A stretch of DNA of 64,000 nucleotides, taken from assembly GCF_007846095.1 (NCBI RefSeq), contig NZ_VOEI01000002.1, positions 806,001 to 870,000 on the forward strand, given 5' to 3'. The first letter of the stretch is position 1; each line of letters opens with the position of its first letter. Source of the stretch: Mucilaginibacter achroorhodeus. Lineage in GTDB: Bacteria > Bacteroidota > Bacteroidia > Sphingobacteriales > Sphingobacteriaceae. Under the pieces are notes generated by a model, which had not been told where the DNA came from, did not search any database, and worked only from the letters and a program-made list of their open reading frames with translations. A program made the position numbers and the translations under genes. This document shows positions 52,466-61,052 of the stretch, piece after piece.

Positions 52466-52924
52466 TTACTTCAACGCTATGTAAACAATATCATTTAAAA
52501 TGGCAACGTAGGGGTTGCTGCCCGATGCTTTTCGTAATTGCAACCTGCCACGAACGGCCATGCGGCTGCCGTTGATGGTTATAAACTGCCCGTCGCTGGC
52601 TTCAAAGAAACCTTTATGCGTTTGACTGTTATATAAGGGACAATCCGGAGAGAAATTTATCCAGAACGCGTGTTTAGCGGCCTTATCAGAAAAGGTGCTG
52701 TCGTTTACAATAGCCGACAGGTTTTTCCCTTGCTGATATGTGCCTTCTACCTCTACAAATTTACCGTTGTAATATTTAAGACTATCCATTAAATGGCGGT
52801 AAGTAGGTTTGCTGCAATTGATATCAGTGATGCAATCGCTGGTAAAAACCTGTGGCTTTTGCTTGCTGCATCCCACAGCCATCAGTACAAAAAATGCAGG
52901 TATAAGAATTTTCCAACTGCGCAT
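52466..52924 (-). CDS. Lipoprotein of unknown function with OB-fold-like pattern
   Basis: The 152-residue protein has a lipoprotein signal (lipobox AVGC). A beta-rich part follows (YYNGKFVEVEGTYQQGKNLS, then FITINGSRMAVRGRL) that looks like a five-strand OB fold. Cysteines in SDCITDINC and SPDC may form a disulfide. No family is recognised. It is divergent from the phosphodiesterase gene. Confidence 0.75.
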   Translation of the reverse strand: MRSWKILIPAFFVLMAVGCSKQKPQVFTSDCITDINCSKPTYRHLMDSLKYYNGKFVEVEGTYQQGKNLSAIVNDSTFSDKAAKHAFWINFSPDCPLYNSQTHKGFFEASDGQFITINGSRMAVRGRLQLRKASGSNPYVAILNDIVYIALK

Positions 52925-53035
52925 AGTTAAATGTAAGTGTTTTAATCAGTTAAACACGCACGGTAACAACGGTTTTACGTGTGTAGCAATTTTGTAACAA
53001 ATTGCTCATTAAACATTATCTTAACCTGCTTTAGA

Positions 53036-53043
53036 TAATTTTG
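53036..53043 (+). promoter_or_regulatory. Bacteroidota -7 box (phosphodiesterase operon)
   Basis: TAATTTTG matches TAnnTTTG 17 bp before the ATG at 53061. No clear -33 box at normal spacing. Confidence 0.6.
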
Positions 53044-53060
53044 CCCAATCATATACGGAG

Positions 53061-54350
53061 ATGAAATTTTATAGCTTATTACTGCTGGCAATGCTGGCAT
53101 TCTTCACTTGTTCGGCACAAAAGGTTGTAGATACCGTTCAAAAAGTTATTCCCGGCAGGGAAAACAGCAAAGCACAGGAAAAAAAACCTTACGTGATTCT
53201 GATCTCTGCTGATGGCTTCAGGTATGATTTTGCCAAACGCTACCATGCCGATAACCTGCTGCGCCTGGCCGGTGAAGGCGTAAGCGCATCGTCAATGATA
53301 CCATCTTACCCTTCGGTAACCTTCCCTAACCACTACGCCATTGTAAGCGGCCTTTATCCATCGCATTCCGGTTTGGTAAATAACGTTTTTTATGATCGTA
53401 AGCGCGATGATCGTTACTCCATGAACAACAAAGACAAAGTGGCTGATGGCTCATGGTACGGCGGTTCGCCATTATGGGTGCGCGCAGAGCAGCAAAAAAT
53501 GCTTTCTGCAAGTTTTTACTGGGTAGCATCAGAGGCAAAGATAAAAGGCATACAACCAACCTACTATTACGTTTACAACGATAAAATAAACATCCACAAC
53601 CGTATACAGGCAGTTGTAGACTGGCTTAAGCTGCCGGCCAACAAACGCCCGCATTTTATTAGTTTTTACTTTCCGCAGGTTGACCATGCCGCACACTTGC
53701 ACGGCCCGGAATCACCGGAGACTGAGCATGAAGTGCATTTTATAGATTCAGCCGTAAACGAGCTGCAAAAAGCTGTGAAAACCACCGGGCTTAAGGATGT
53801 GAACTACATTTTTGTATCAGACCACGGCATGACCAGGGTTGATGATAAAAATCCGCTCAGCATCCCGGCATCTATCGATACCTCAAAATATGTTATCTCA
53901 GGCGATGGGATCCTGGTTGAGCTTTATGCTAAAAATAAAGGCGACGTTTCAGCAGCGTATAATGCGCTTAAAAAAGAAGCTAAGGATTACGATGTTTACC
54001 TTAAAACCAATACGCCTGCCCATTTACACTACAGCGCTGCCGACGACTGGCAAAACCGCATAGGTGATATATTGCTGATACCACGCTGGCCCAGGGTTTT
54101 TAACATTTGGCACAGTGGAAGAGAGATCCACCCCGGCTGGCACGGTTACGACCCGGCTTTAGTAAAAGACATGCACGCTACGTTTTTTGCCTGGGGGCCG
54201 GCATTTAAAAAACATTTAAATATTGTACCTTTCCAAAATGTATCTGTATTTAACCTGGTGAGTAACATCCTTGGGATAACACATACCGATAAGATAGATG
54301 GCACTGATGACCTATCGAATAAGGTGCTTTTAAAACCAACTAAACAATAA
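53061..54350 (+). CDS. Ectonucleotide pyrophosphatase/phosphodiesterase (NPP) family, exported
   Basis: The 429-residue protein has a signal peptide (MKFYSLLLLAMLAFFTCSA). The NPP core has the metal ligand Asp51 in VILISADGFRYDF, the nucleophile Thr87 in SVTFPNHYA, QVDHAAHLHGPES, SDHGMTRV and later FWHSGREIHPGWHGYDP. Such enzymes cleave nucleotide or phospholipid phosphodiesters outside the inner membrane. The next gene starts on the base after its stop, so it heads a run of four genes with a DoxX protein and two paralogous secreted proteins. Confidence 0.92.
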   Translation: MKFYSLLLLAMLAFFTCSAQKVVDTVQKVIPGRENSKAQEKKPYVILISADGFRYDFAKRYHADNLLRLAGEGVSASSMIPSYPSVTFPNHYAIVSGLYPSHSGLVNNVFYDRKRDDRYSMNNKDKVADGSWYGGSPLWVRAEQQKMLSASFYWVASEAKIKGIQPTYYYVYNDKINIHNRIQAVVDWLKLPANKRPHFISFYFPQVDHAAHLHGPESPETEHEVHFIDSAVNELQKAVKTTGLKDVNYIFVSDHGMTRVDDKNPLSIPASIDTSKYVISGDGILVELYAKNKGDVSAAYNALKKEAKDYDVYLKTNTPAHLHYSAADDWQNRIGDILLIPRWPRVFNIWHSGREIHPGWHGYDPALVKDMHATFFAWGPAFKKHLNIVPFQNVSVFNLVSNILGITHTDKIDGTDDLSNKVLLKPTKQ

Positions 54351-54854
54351 ATGAGATTTTACTTAAAACTATTGGTATTGCTTGTATTGCCTGCGGCAAC
54401 TATGGCACAAAACCCTGCAGTGGTTAAAAAACATGCCCAAACAGTTGCCAACGCGCTAATCAAAGGCGATTACCAGACCGTAGTAGCACATACCTATCCC
54501 AAAGCCATTGATATTGCGGGTGGCAAAACCAAAATGCTGCAAATGCTATCAACCGGTTTATCGCAAATGAAACAGCAGGGCTTTAGCTTTGAAAAAATAA
54601 ATATAGGCGAACCCGGCAAGTTCTATAAAGCCGGCAAAGAGATCCACTGCCTTGTACCGGAAACTATTGTGATGAAAACCAAGCAGGGCCGTTTCCAGGG
54701 TACCAGCAACCTGCTGGCCGTAAGCGGAGACCAGGGCAAAAGCTGGACTTTTCTTGACCTAAACCAAGGATCTATAAAGGCGGTGGACCAGATCTTCCCG
54801 AATTTTAATCATAGCCTTACTATTCCACAGCCACAGCAGCCAATTAAACTGTAA
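54351..54854 (+). CDS. Secreted protein of unknown function, paralog 1
   Basis: The 167-residue protein has a signal peptide ending ATMAQ. The mature part begins with helices (VVKKHAQTVANALIKGDYQT) and has VAHTYPKAIDIAGGK, CLVPETIVMKTKQGRF and DQGKSWTFLDLNQGS. The layout recalls an NTF2-like fold. It is paralogous to the gene at 55275: both have PETxVMK and GKxWTF at matching places. It starts with no gap after the phosphodiesterase. Confidence 0.82.
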   Translation: MRFYLKLLVLLVLPAATMAQNPAVVKKHAQTVANALIKGDYQTVVAHTYPKAIDIAGGKTKMLQMLSTGLSQMKQQGFSFEKINIGEPGKFYKAGKEIHCLVPETIVMKTKQGRFQGTSNLLAVSGDQGKSWTFLDLNQGSIKAVDQIFPNFNHSLTIPQPQQPIKL

Positions 54855-54858
54855 AGCT

Positions 54859-55278
54859 ATGCAAAAGTACCATATTGCGTATTTGCTTGCCCGCCTGCCA
54901 ATTGCTTTCAGCATGTTTGGCCATGGCCTGGTGCGCATTCCAAAACTGGAAAAGTTTAGCGCAGGTATGGTTAAATCTTTCGCAGATACAATGCTGCCGG
55001 CAGCGCTGGTACAACCGTTTAGTTATGTATTGCCGTTTCTTGAATTGATAACGGGGTTACTGCTTATTGCCGGCTTGTTTACCCGTTTTGCTAACATATT
55101 AGGCGTGGCCATTATGCTGGCGCTGATATTCGGATCGTGCATGCAGGAACAATGGAACAGCGTTTTTACGCAGATAATTTACGGCGCTTATTTTGCGTTG
55201 TTGTATTTATTTGCAGATCATAATAAATTTTCGCTCGATAACTTATTCAATACCCATAAAACTTCAATTGCCGGATGA
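54859..55278 (+). CDS. DoxX-family membrane protein
   Basis: The 139-residue protein has four hydrophobic segments and the DoxX-type start LARLPIAFSMFGHGLVRIPKL. It continues with LPFLELITGLLLIAGLFTRF and FGSCMQEQWN. DoxX proteins sit in the inner membrane; some have been linked to quinone or thiol redox, but the role here is open. It lies 4 bp after paralog 1 and overlaps paralog 2 by ATGA. Confidence 0.88.
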   Translation: MQKYHIAYLLARLPIAFSMFGHGLVRIPKLEKFSAGMVKSFADTMLPAALVQPFSYVLPFLELITGLLLIAGLFTRFANILGVAIMLALIFGSCMQEQWNSVFTQIIYGAYFALLYLFADHNKFSLDNLFNTHKTSIAG

Positions 55279-55793
55279 TCAGGCTGCTTTGCCTTTGTGT
55301 TGTACTTTTTTGTTCTGTTACCACTTATGCGCAAGACACCGTATTGGTAAAACGCCTGGCAGATAAGTTTGCTAAGGCTACCTTTAACAGTGACTTTAAA
55401 ACGGTGTTAAGCCTGAGCTACCCGCCGCTGGTAAAATTATCGGGAGGCCGCGATACCATGGAAAAGATAATGCAGGAACGTACTGCAGAACTAAAAGGCC
55501 GCGGTGTGATGCAGTTTGATGGTTGGGTGAATGCACCCGGCCCGTTTTACAAAACAGGCGATAATGTTCATGTGCTTTTCCCCGAGACAGTGGTAATGAA
55601 AATGATCAATGGGCGGTACATCAGTCACTCTTACCTCTTAGGTATATCCGAAGATAAAGGCAAAACCTGGACGTTTATGGACGTTGGCAATATGCCGGCT
55701 AACGTACTGCAGCACCTGCTGCCTGATCTGAGTAGTGAGATGCAGATACCACCGCCAACTAAACCAACGTTTTTCCCGAGCCAGATCCAGTAG
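55275..55793 (+). CDS. Secreted protein of unknown function, paralog 2
   Basis: The 172-residue protein has a signal peptide (MIRLLCLCVVLFCSVTTYAQ). Its mature part matches paralog 1: FNSDFKTVLSLSYPPLVKLS, FPETVVMKMINGRY and EDKGKTWTFMDVGNM. The tail is proline-rich (IPPPTKPTFFPS). The start overlaps the DoxX stop by ATGA, so the three are co-translated. No function is known. Confidence 0.82.
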   Translation: MIRLLCLCVVLFCSVTTYAQDTVLVKRLADKFAKATFNSDFKTVLSLSYPPLVKLSGGRDTMEKIMQERTAELKGRGVMQFDGWVNAPGPFYKTGDNVHVLFPETVVMKMINGRYISHSYLLGISEDKGKTWTFMDVGNMPANVLQHLLPDLSSEMQIPPPTKPTFFPSQIQ

Positions 55794-55876
55794 CATAAAA
55801 CTTGGACTTTTTACCTTGTAAATGACAGTTGTTTGGGTGATAATTGTTTAATTTGTTTAAAACCAACAATAGCGGC

Positions 55877-56275
55877 ATGCCCACTCCTATCCCAAAGAAG
55901 ATCTTCAGCCGCCGGCACGAGATATTTGCCGATTTCATGCGCGAGTTGGATAAGCATCTTGATGATATTTTGAGTGAGCGCACAACCGAGATGTTTGAGA
56001 TACGCGACCTTGCCGAGATCTTACACATCCACCCTACTCATTTAACAAATACCATTAAGCAACTTACCGGTAAATCGCCGTGCTGGTATTTTGAGGATAA
56101 GCTGATGAGCATTGCCAAAGAGATGTTGCAGCAAAATATCCCGGTAAAAGAGATAGCTTTTAAACTTACGTTTGATGCATCTAACTTTACCAAATTCTTT
56201 AAACGCTTTGAAGGCATCACACCCAAAGAATATAAAGAGCGGTTGATGCTGCAAGCAGAAGTAGTTGAAGGCTGA
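55877..56275 (+). CDS. Short AraC-type helix-turn-helix regulator
   Basis: The longest frame opens with TTG at 55844; the ATG at 55877 is a better start and gives 132 residues. The protein consists of little more than the two AraC helix-turn-helix units: IRDLAEILHIHPTHLTNTIK, then VKEIAFKLTFDASNFTKFFK with RFEGITPKEYKE. No sensor domain is present. It may regulate the DoxX operon just upstream; this is inference from position only. Confidence 0.88.
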   Translation: MPTPIPKKIFSRRHEIFADFMRELDKHLDDILSERTTEMFEIRDLAEILHIHPTHLTNTIKQLTGKSPCWYFEDKLMSIAKEMLQQNIPVKEIAFKLTFDASNFTKFFKRFEGITPKEYKERLMLQAEVVEG

Positions 56276-56317
56276 GCATCACTTTGCGGTTAAATTTACA
56301 AACCCGCAAAATCCGTT

Positions 56318-56325
56318 TATCTTTG
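56318..56325 (+). promoter_or_regulatory. Bacteroidota -7 box (DUF2130 gene)
   Basis: TATCTTTG matches TAnnTTTG 16 bp before the ATG at 56342. Confidence 0.6.
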
Positions 56326-56341
56326 ATTTTCATTAAAAATT

Positions 56342-57592
56342 ATGGCTACAGAAGTTAAGTGCCCAAGCTGCGGACATGGCTTCCCGATTGAGGAAGTAAT
56401 GGCCGAGGAATATAAACAGCAGCTAAGGCTGAAGATGCAGGATTACACCCGCCAGAAAGAAGAAGAGTTTAGAAAAAAAGAGGAGCAGTTTAGTAACCAG
56501 GCACGCCAGCAGCAGGAGCAATTTGAACAGCGCCTTGCCGGCGAGAAAAAACAGTTGCAGCAGGCCCTTGAAGAAAACCTGCGCAAAAGTATATCTGCAG
56601 ATTTTGAAACGCAGTTAACCATGCTGCAAAACTCTGTAAATGCCAGTGCTGAAAAACTGAAAGAATCGCGCCAGAAAGAATTGGAGTACCTGCAACGCGA
56701 ACAGGCACTTAAACAAAAAGAGGAAGAGATGGAAGTTGCCCTGCACCGTAAATTGCAGGAGCAGCGCGCTGATATTGCTGAACAGATACGCAAACAGGAA
56801 GCCGAAAAGCATAACCTTAAGGATACCGAATACCAGTTGAAGGTTAAAGAACTTGAAAAGCAACTGGAAGACCAGAAACGCCTGGCCGATGAAATGAAAC
56901 GCCGGGCCGAACAAGGCTCAATGCAGTTACAGGGCGAAGCGCAGGAACTGATACTGGAAGAACAACTACGCAACTACTTCCCGTTTGATATGATTAGCGA
57001 GGTTGGCAAGGGCGTACGCGGTGCGGATTGTGTGCAAACGGTACGTAACCAATTTGGGCAGGAATGCGGCCGCATCATCTACGAAAGTAAACGCACTACC
57101 GCGTTCTCTAATGAGTGGATAGAGAAATTAAAGAAAGATATGCGTGCCATGGGGGTTGATGTGGCCGTTATTGTTACGCAATGCTACCCCAAAGGCATGG
57201 ATTGCTTTGGCGAACGTGATGGCGTTTGGATCTGCAGTTTTGACGAAGTAAAAGCTGTTTCCTATATTTTGCGTGATGGCGTTATAAAGCTGGCCAATAT
57301 GGCCAAAGCGCAGGAAAACAAAGGCGACAAAATGCACCTGCTTTACGATTACCTCACCAGTAGCGAATTTTCTGAGCAATGGAAGGCCATAAGGGAAGGG
57401 TACATGAGCATGCGCCTCTCTATCCAAAAAGAACGCGATGCCATGGAGAAAATGTGGAAGGCACGCGAAAAGCAATTGGAAAAAGTTTTACTGAATGCCG
57501 CACACATCAAAGGATCTATTGAAGGTATAGCCGGTAATGACATGATCCAGCTAAGTTTGGGCGATGAAGATGATACTTTGCTTTTAGATTAG
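56342..57592 (+). CDS. DUF2130-family coiled-coil protein
   Basis: The 416-residue protein opens with a CPSCGHGFPIEEV zinc-ribbon-like pair of cysteines. A long charged coiled coil follows at about residues 20-205, rich in Glu, Lys and Gln. The DUF2130 domain comes next: ILEEQLRNYFPFDMISEVGK, GADCVQTVRNQFGQECGRI, IYESKRTTAFSNEWIEKLK and VDVAVIVTQ. The domain looks like a nuclease-type alpha/beta core (the ESKRTTAF region), but no activity is established. Single gene with its own promoter. Confidence 0.9.
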   Translation: MATEVKCPSCGHGFPIEEVMAEEYKQQLRLKMQDYTRQKEEEFRKKEEQFSNQARQQQEQFEQRLAGEKKQLQQALEENLRKSISADFETQLTMLQNSVNASAEKLKESRQKELEYLQREQALKQKEEEMEVALHRKLQEQRADIAEQIRKQEAEKHNLKDTEYQLKVKELEKQLEDQKRLADEMKRRAEQGSMQLQGEAQELILEEQLRNYFPFDMISEVGKGVRGADCVQTVRNQFGQECGRIIYESKRTTAFSNEWIEKLKKDMRAMGVDVAVIVTQCYPKGMDCFGERDGVWICSFDEVKAVSYILRDGVIKLANMAKAQENKGDKMHLLYDYLTSSEFSEQWKAIREGYMSMRLSIQKERDAMEKMWKAREKQLEKVLLNAAHIKGSIEGIAGNDMIQLSLGDEDDTLLLD

Positions 57593-57702
57593 TTATTGAA
57601 ATTTTGTTCTAATTAAATTTTAGAAATTAATTTTCTTAGAAATAAAAATCTTCATTAATTTTACGCATCCGATGGTATTTTAACTATCGGGGTCACTAAA
57701 TT

Positions 57703-58050
57703 ATGTCTACAACTACAGGAGTTAATAAAGTCATTTTATTGGGAGAAGTCTCTTCGCTTCCCGTTACCAAAAACGCTAATCATAATACGGGCTACTGGGC
57801 CTTTACTGTTGCTACGCTGGAAATGGTTAAAAAAGGCCGCGATAAGACGGTGCACACCGAAAATCATCAGATAAAAGTTACTGCAGATATCTCCCAATAT
57901 GTTATTGAAAGACTGCAGCCGGGTAATAAGATCTACATCGAGGGCCGAATAGAGACATCTTCTTTTGTTGATAACAAAGGCATTAAACGTTATGATACTT
58001 GCATTATAGCAACCAAAATCGAGTTTCCTGAAATGGCTATTGCCAGCTAA
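57703..58050 (+). CDS. Single-stranded DNA-binding protein-like OB-fold protein
   Basis: The 115-residue protein has the SSB start VNKVILLGEVSSLPVTK, AFTVATLEMVKKG, then HQIKVTADISQYVIERLQPG and NKIYIEGRIETSSFVDNKG. Typical SSBs end in an acidic tail with DxxPF that recruits partners; here the protein ends EFPEMAIAS with no such tail, so it is probably an accessory SSB and not the main replication protein. The neighbours are unrelated. Confidence 0.88.
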   Translation: MSTTTGVNKVILLGEVSSLPVTKNANHNTGYWAFTVATLEMVKKGRDKTVHTENHQIKVTADISQYVIERLQPGNKIYIEGRIETSSFVDNKGIKRYDTCIIATKIEFPEMAIAS

Positions 58051-58084
58051 CGCTTGTCGCTTTACATTTTCATAACATGGCTGT

Positions 58085-58116
58085 TTTGCTGAGGTTGAAC
58101 AAAAACCGTAATTTTG
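58085..58116 (+). promoter_or_regulatory. Bacteroidota-type promoter
   Basis: TTTG at 58085-58088, a 20-bp spacer and TAATTTTG at 58109-58116 match both boxes, 33 bp before the M20 gene. Confidence 0.75.
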
Positions 58117-58149
58117 CCGTTCATTGTAAGGAGAATTCCTTAGCGTTTT

Positions 58150-59214
58150 ATGTCAGATATTACCACGTTGTCGCAGCAAGCCCTGCAATTATTGCAGCAG
58201 CTTATCTCAACACAGTCATTTAGTAAAGAAGAAGATCGCACTGCCGATCTGATAGAGCAAACCCTAAAAACCCACGGTGTAGGAACGCATCGTAAGCTCA
58301 ACAACATCTGGGCCTGGAACAAGCATTTTGATGCGAGCAAGCCAACTATTTTGCTTAATTCGCATCATGATACGGTTAAGCCCAATAGCGGTTACACACG
58401 CGACCCTTATGACGCCAAAATAGAAGATGGCAAACTTTACGGCTTAGGCAGCAATGATGCCGGTGGTTGCCTGGTATCACTTATCCACGTTTTCCTTTAC
58501 TATTACAATCGCACCGATCTTAAGTACAACTTTTGCCTGGCTACCACTGCCGAAGAAGAAATCTCAGGTGTAAATGGCCTCGAATTGATCATCCCCGAAT
58601 TAGGCGAATTGAGCTTCGGCATTGTAGGCGAACCAACGCTGATGGAACTTGCCATTGCCGAGCGTGGTTTAATGGTATTGGATTGTACTTCATTTGGTAT
58701 AGCAGGCCATGCCGCCCGTGAAGAAGGCGATAATGCCATCTACAAAGCATTAAAAGATATCGAATGGTTCCGCAATTTCCGTTTCCCTAAAGAATCGGAA
58801 GTTTTTGGGCCGATAAAAATGTCGGTGACTATTATCAACGCCGGCTCGCAGCATAATGTGGTACCTGCTACTTGCACCTTTACCGTTGATGTTAGGGTAA
58901 CCGATGCTTATCGTAATGAGGAAGTATTAGAGATCATCCGCCAACACGTTAACTGTGAGGTTCGCCCGCGCAGCATTCGTTTAAAACCGTCATCGATAGA
59001 TAAAAATCATCCGTTTGTACAAGCTGGTGTAGCATTAGGCCGTAAAACTTATGGTTCTCCAACAACTTCGGACCAGTCTTTATTGGATATCCCAAGTATT
59101 AAAGTTGGCCCAGGAGATTCAGCGCGTTCACACTCTGCCGATGAATTTATTTATGTGGATGAGATAGGCCACGGCATTAAGCTGTACATCAAAATGCTTG
59201 ATGGGATAGTTTAA
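58150..59214 (+). CDS. M20-family metallo-deacylase (ArgE/DapE-like)
   Basis: The 354-residue protein has the M20 metal set: His and Asp in LLNSHHDTVKP, Asp in LGSNDAGGC, Glu-Glu in TTAEEEISG, Glu in VGEPTLMELA and a His near the end in SARSHSADEF. The lid domain lies at about 170-280. In Bacteroidota, M20 proteins of this size serve as N-acetyl- or N-succinyl-ornithine deacylases in arginine synthesis. The argH gene at the right edge supports this, although it is 4 kb away on the other strand. DapE-type use is the alternative. Confidence 0.88.
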   Translation: MSDITTLSQQALQLLQQLISTQSFSKEEDRTADLIEQTLKTHGVGTHRKLNNIWAWNKHFDASKPTILLNSHHDTVKPNSGYTRDPYDAKIEDGKLYGLGSNDAGGCLVSLIHVFLYYYNRTDLKYNFCLATTAEEEISGVNGLELIIPELGELSFGIVGEPTLMELAIAERGLMVLDCTSFGIAGHAAREEGDNAIYKALKDIEWFRNFRFPKESEVFGPIKMSVTIINAGSQHNVVPATCTFTVDVRVTDAYRNEEVLEIIRQHVNCEVRPRSIRLKPSSIDKNHPFVQAGVALGRKTYGSPTTSDQSLLDIPSIKVGPGDSARSHSADEFIYVDEIGHGIKLYIKMLDGIV

Positions 59215-59436
59215 CTACAGATCAATAGCTCTTGTACGTTTGCGTTTTACGTAGTTGCGAATATCTAAAACGATGCCGGCGAAGAAGTAAAATACCAGCG
59301 GGAAGCCCACCGCCAAAAACGATGAGTAAATAAAAAACAACCTTATTTTGGCGATAGATATATTTAAACGCTCGCCAATGTAAGTGCATACCCCAAAAGA
59401 GTAGCGCTCAAAAAAGGTGATTATCCGTTGTAGCAT
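59215..59436 (-). CDS. PspC-domain small membrane protein
   Basis: The 73-residue protein is a short PspC domain: FGVCTYIGERLNISIAKIRL, followed by one long hydrophobic stretch and a basic tail KRKRTRAIDL. PspC proteins sit in the inner membrane and take part in envelope-stress signalling; here no other psp genes are present. Its stop directly abuts the M20 stop, and its start lies just before the DUF2851 stop, so it is probably in one unit with the latter. Confidence 0.82.
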   Translation of the reverse strand: MLQRIITFFERYSFGVCTYIGERLNISIAKIRLFFIYSSFLAVGFPLVFYFFAGIVLDIRNYVKRKRTRAIDL

Positions 59437-59437
59437 A

Positions 59438-60724
59438 TCAATTTGGCTTTAAAATTTTAATACCAACGCCGCATTGCAGGCATTTCTTGTAATTGCAGTA
59501 GCTATTTTTCAGTTCGATCACCGCTTGCGAATCAAATGCCGAGTTGATCTTGATCCCTAAGTTAACAAAATCATCTGTGATATTGTTCTGTTCAGCCGGT
59601 ATATTTTCGAGCATTTTTAAAGCGCGGCTTACATAATATTGCAACTTCATGTGCTTGCCATAGCTGAAAAGAAAAAGCACAACCGTGTTCAATATTAGCG
59701 TATCGACAGAAGCAGCACCCAGGCTTTTTGATGATGCGTTACTTTCCTTACCAAAGCGATAGTGAGTTTCCCAGTATTCATTCACGCTGATATTTCTGAA
59801 CAACTCGCGCATTTCCTTTACTTCCTTTATCTCTAAAACTTTCGAAAACAAGTGGTTGGACTGCAATACCAATGCGGCAAACTGCGCCAGCCGCACCGTT
59901 GGGAAATTCTGCGGTCGCATTCGTAAGAATTTCCAAAGGTGGTTCTCAACCGGTATTAAGTTGTATTTTTTGCGGAGGAAGTTGTACTCACTCTGCAAAG
60001 CTTTGGGGTAAGCTTCTTCCAATTCTCCGTCCAGAAATCCTGCCTGCCCGAAGATCAAAGCTTCTACCTGCAGGGCGTTGTTCTTGTGCTTGGCCAGTAT
60101 ATTTTGCGGCAACGATTTGGCCAGCAATTCAAAAGGCAAGGCGTTTACCTTGAAACCGAAATTACCTGCCAAAAATTGGTAAAATGTCTCTTCCCAATCG
60201 CCACGGTTTTGTTCGAGCGAGGCAATAACCGCTTCCGACCGCTTTTCCAATCGCTCTACCAGTATCCGCGTTAACCAGTTTTGCATGGTGATACCATCAA
60301 CTGTGCTGATGCTGCCCTCGCAGGGAATAATACTTTGGTTACCAAAAACCAGGTTGTGATAGCGGTGGTGCAGTTCTGCAGGTATTCGATCTTTAAGTTC
60401 AAGCGTAGGCACACGTTTACCGTCAGCACGCATTAAAGGCGTATCGTCAGTGTAAACCACGTGCAGTATCACATTATCGTACGCACCATCAGTGGTATGT
60501 CCGTGCCGCTGCCAGTCAGATGATGACAAATGCAATTCAGCATTGCCCGCCCAGGTAGTTTCCCCTATCCTGATACGCGCGTTTTGAAAATCAGGACCGG
60601 CATTTTTATTGTGCAAACCCACGGATTGTATCTCCAGCTCTTCACCCTCAGTAGTGCGCAGGTTAATGCGGTTAAACAGCCTGAACTGCCACACATAATG
60701 CAAAAAATCTTCGGTGAAAAGCAT
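59438..60724 (-). CDS. DUF2851-family protein
   Basis: The 428-residue protein matches this Bacteroidota family: LFTEDFLHYVWQFRLFNRIN, VGLHNKNAGPDFQNARIRI, WAGNAELHLSSSDWQRHGH, and a C-terminal cysteine pair CLQCGVGIKIL. The NAGPDFQNA and NAELHLSSSDW blocks recall a nuclease-like core with acidic residues, but no function is established. The 3' neighbour is the PspC gene 1 bp away. Confidence 0.88.
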   Translation of the reverse strand: MLFTEDFLHYVWQFRLFNRINLRTTEGEELEIQSVGLHNKNAGPDFQNARIRIGETTWAGNAELHLSSSDWQRHGHTTDGAYDNVILHVVYTDDTPLMRADGKRVPTLELKDRIPAELHHRYHNLVFGNQSIIPCEGSISTVDGITMQNWLTRILVERLEKRSEAVIASLEQNRGDWEETFYQFLAGNFGFKVNALPFELLAKSLPQNILAKHKNNALQVEALIFGQAGFLDGELEEAYPKALQSEYNFLRKKYNLIPVENHLWKFLRMRPQNFPTVRLAQFAALVLQSNHLFSKVLEIKEVKEMRELFRNISVNEYWETHYRFGKESNASSKSLGAASVDTLILNTVVLFLFSYGKHMKLQYYVSRALKMLENIPAEQNNITDDFVNLGIKINSAFDSQAVIELKNSYCNYKKCLQCGVGIKILKPN

Positions 60725-61052
60725 GAGGGAAGATAAGGAAAATGGAATCAGAATTTACAGAATTTTAGAATTTACAAGATAAAAAACACCTCACCAAAGC
60801 TTTCCTGACAGGAAACAAGAAAAGTTATAGCCATAAACCCAACGATATCGAAAAATGCGACATAGTATAACGTGCGGATTGCAGAGGCAGTGCTACGGCA
60901 CAACCATTGCAGCGCGTTACCAAGTCGCGACTTTTCTTTTGAGAAAAAGAAAGTACGTCCACTAACCTTCACAAGCTCCTTGACATTCCTAACGAAGCAC
61001 TAATCAATCAGCAAACTAATTAACTATCTTCGTCAAAAACCAATAAACACTT
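60725..61052. other. Intergenic region without a convincing gene
   Basis: This 328-bp gap holds short AGAATTTACA direct repeats near 60751-60778 and a hairpin, CTTTTCTTTT with its near complement around 60930-60955. The only open frame (60772-60972, minus) has atypical composition and no family likeness. TATCTTCG at 61025-61032 is a possible -7 box for the transporter gene. Confidence 0.5.

Noticed and set aside
60772..60972. A 66-residue minus-strand protein
   Set aside because: No start signal, no family likeness, and it spans the hairpin and short repeats of the gap.
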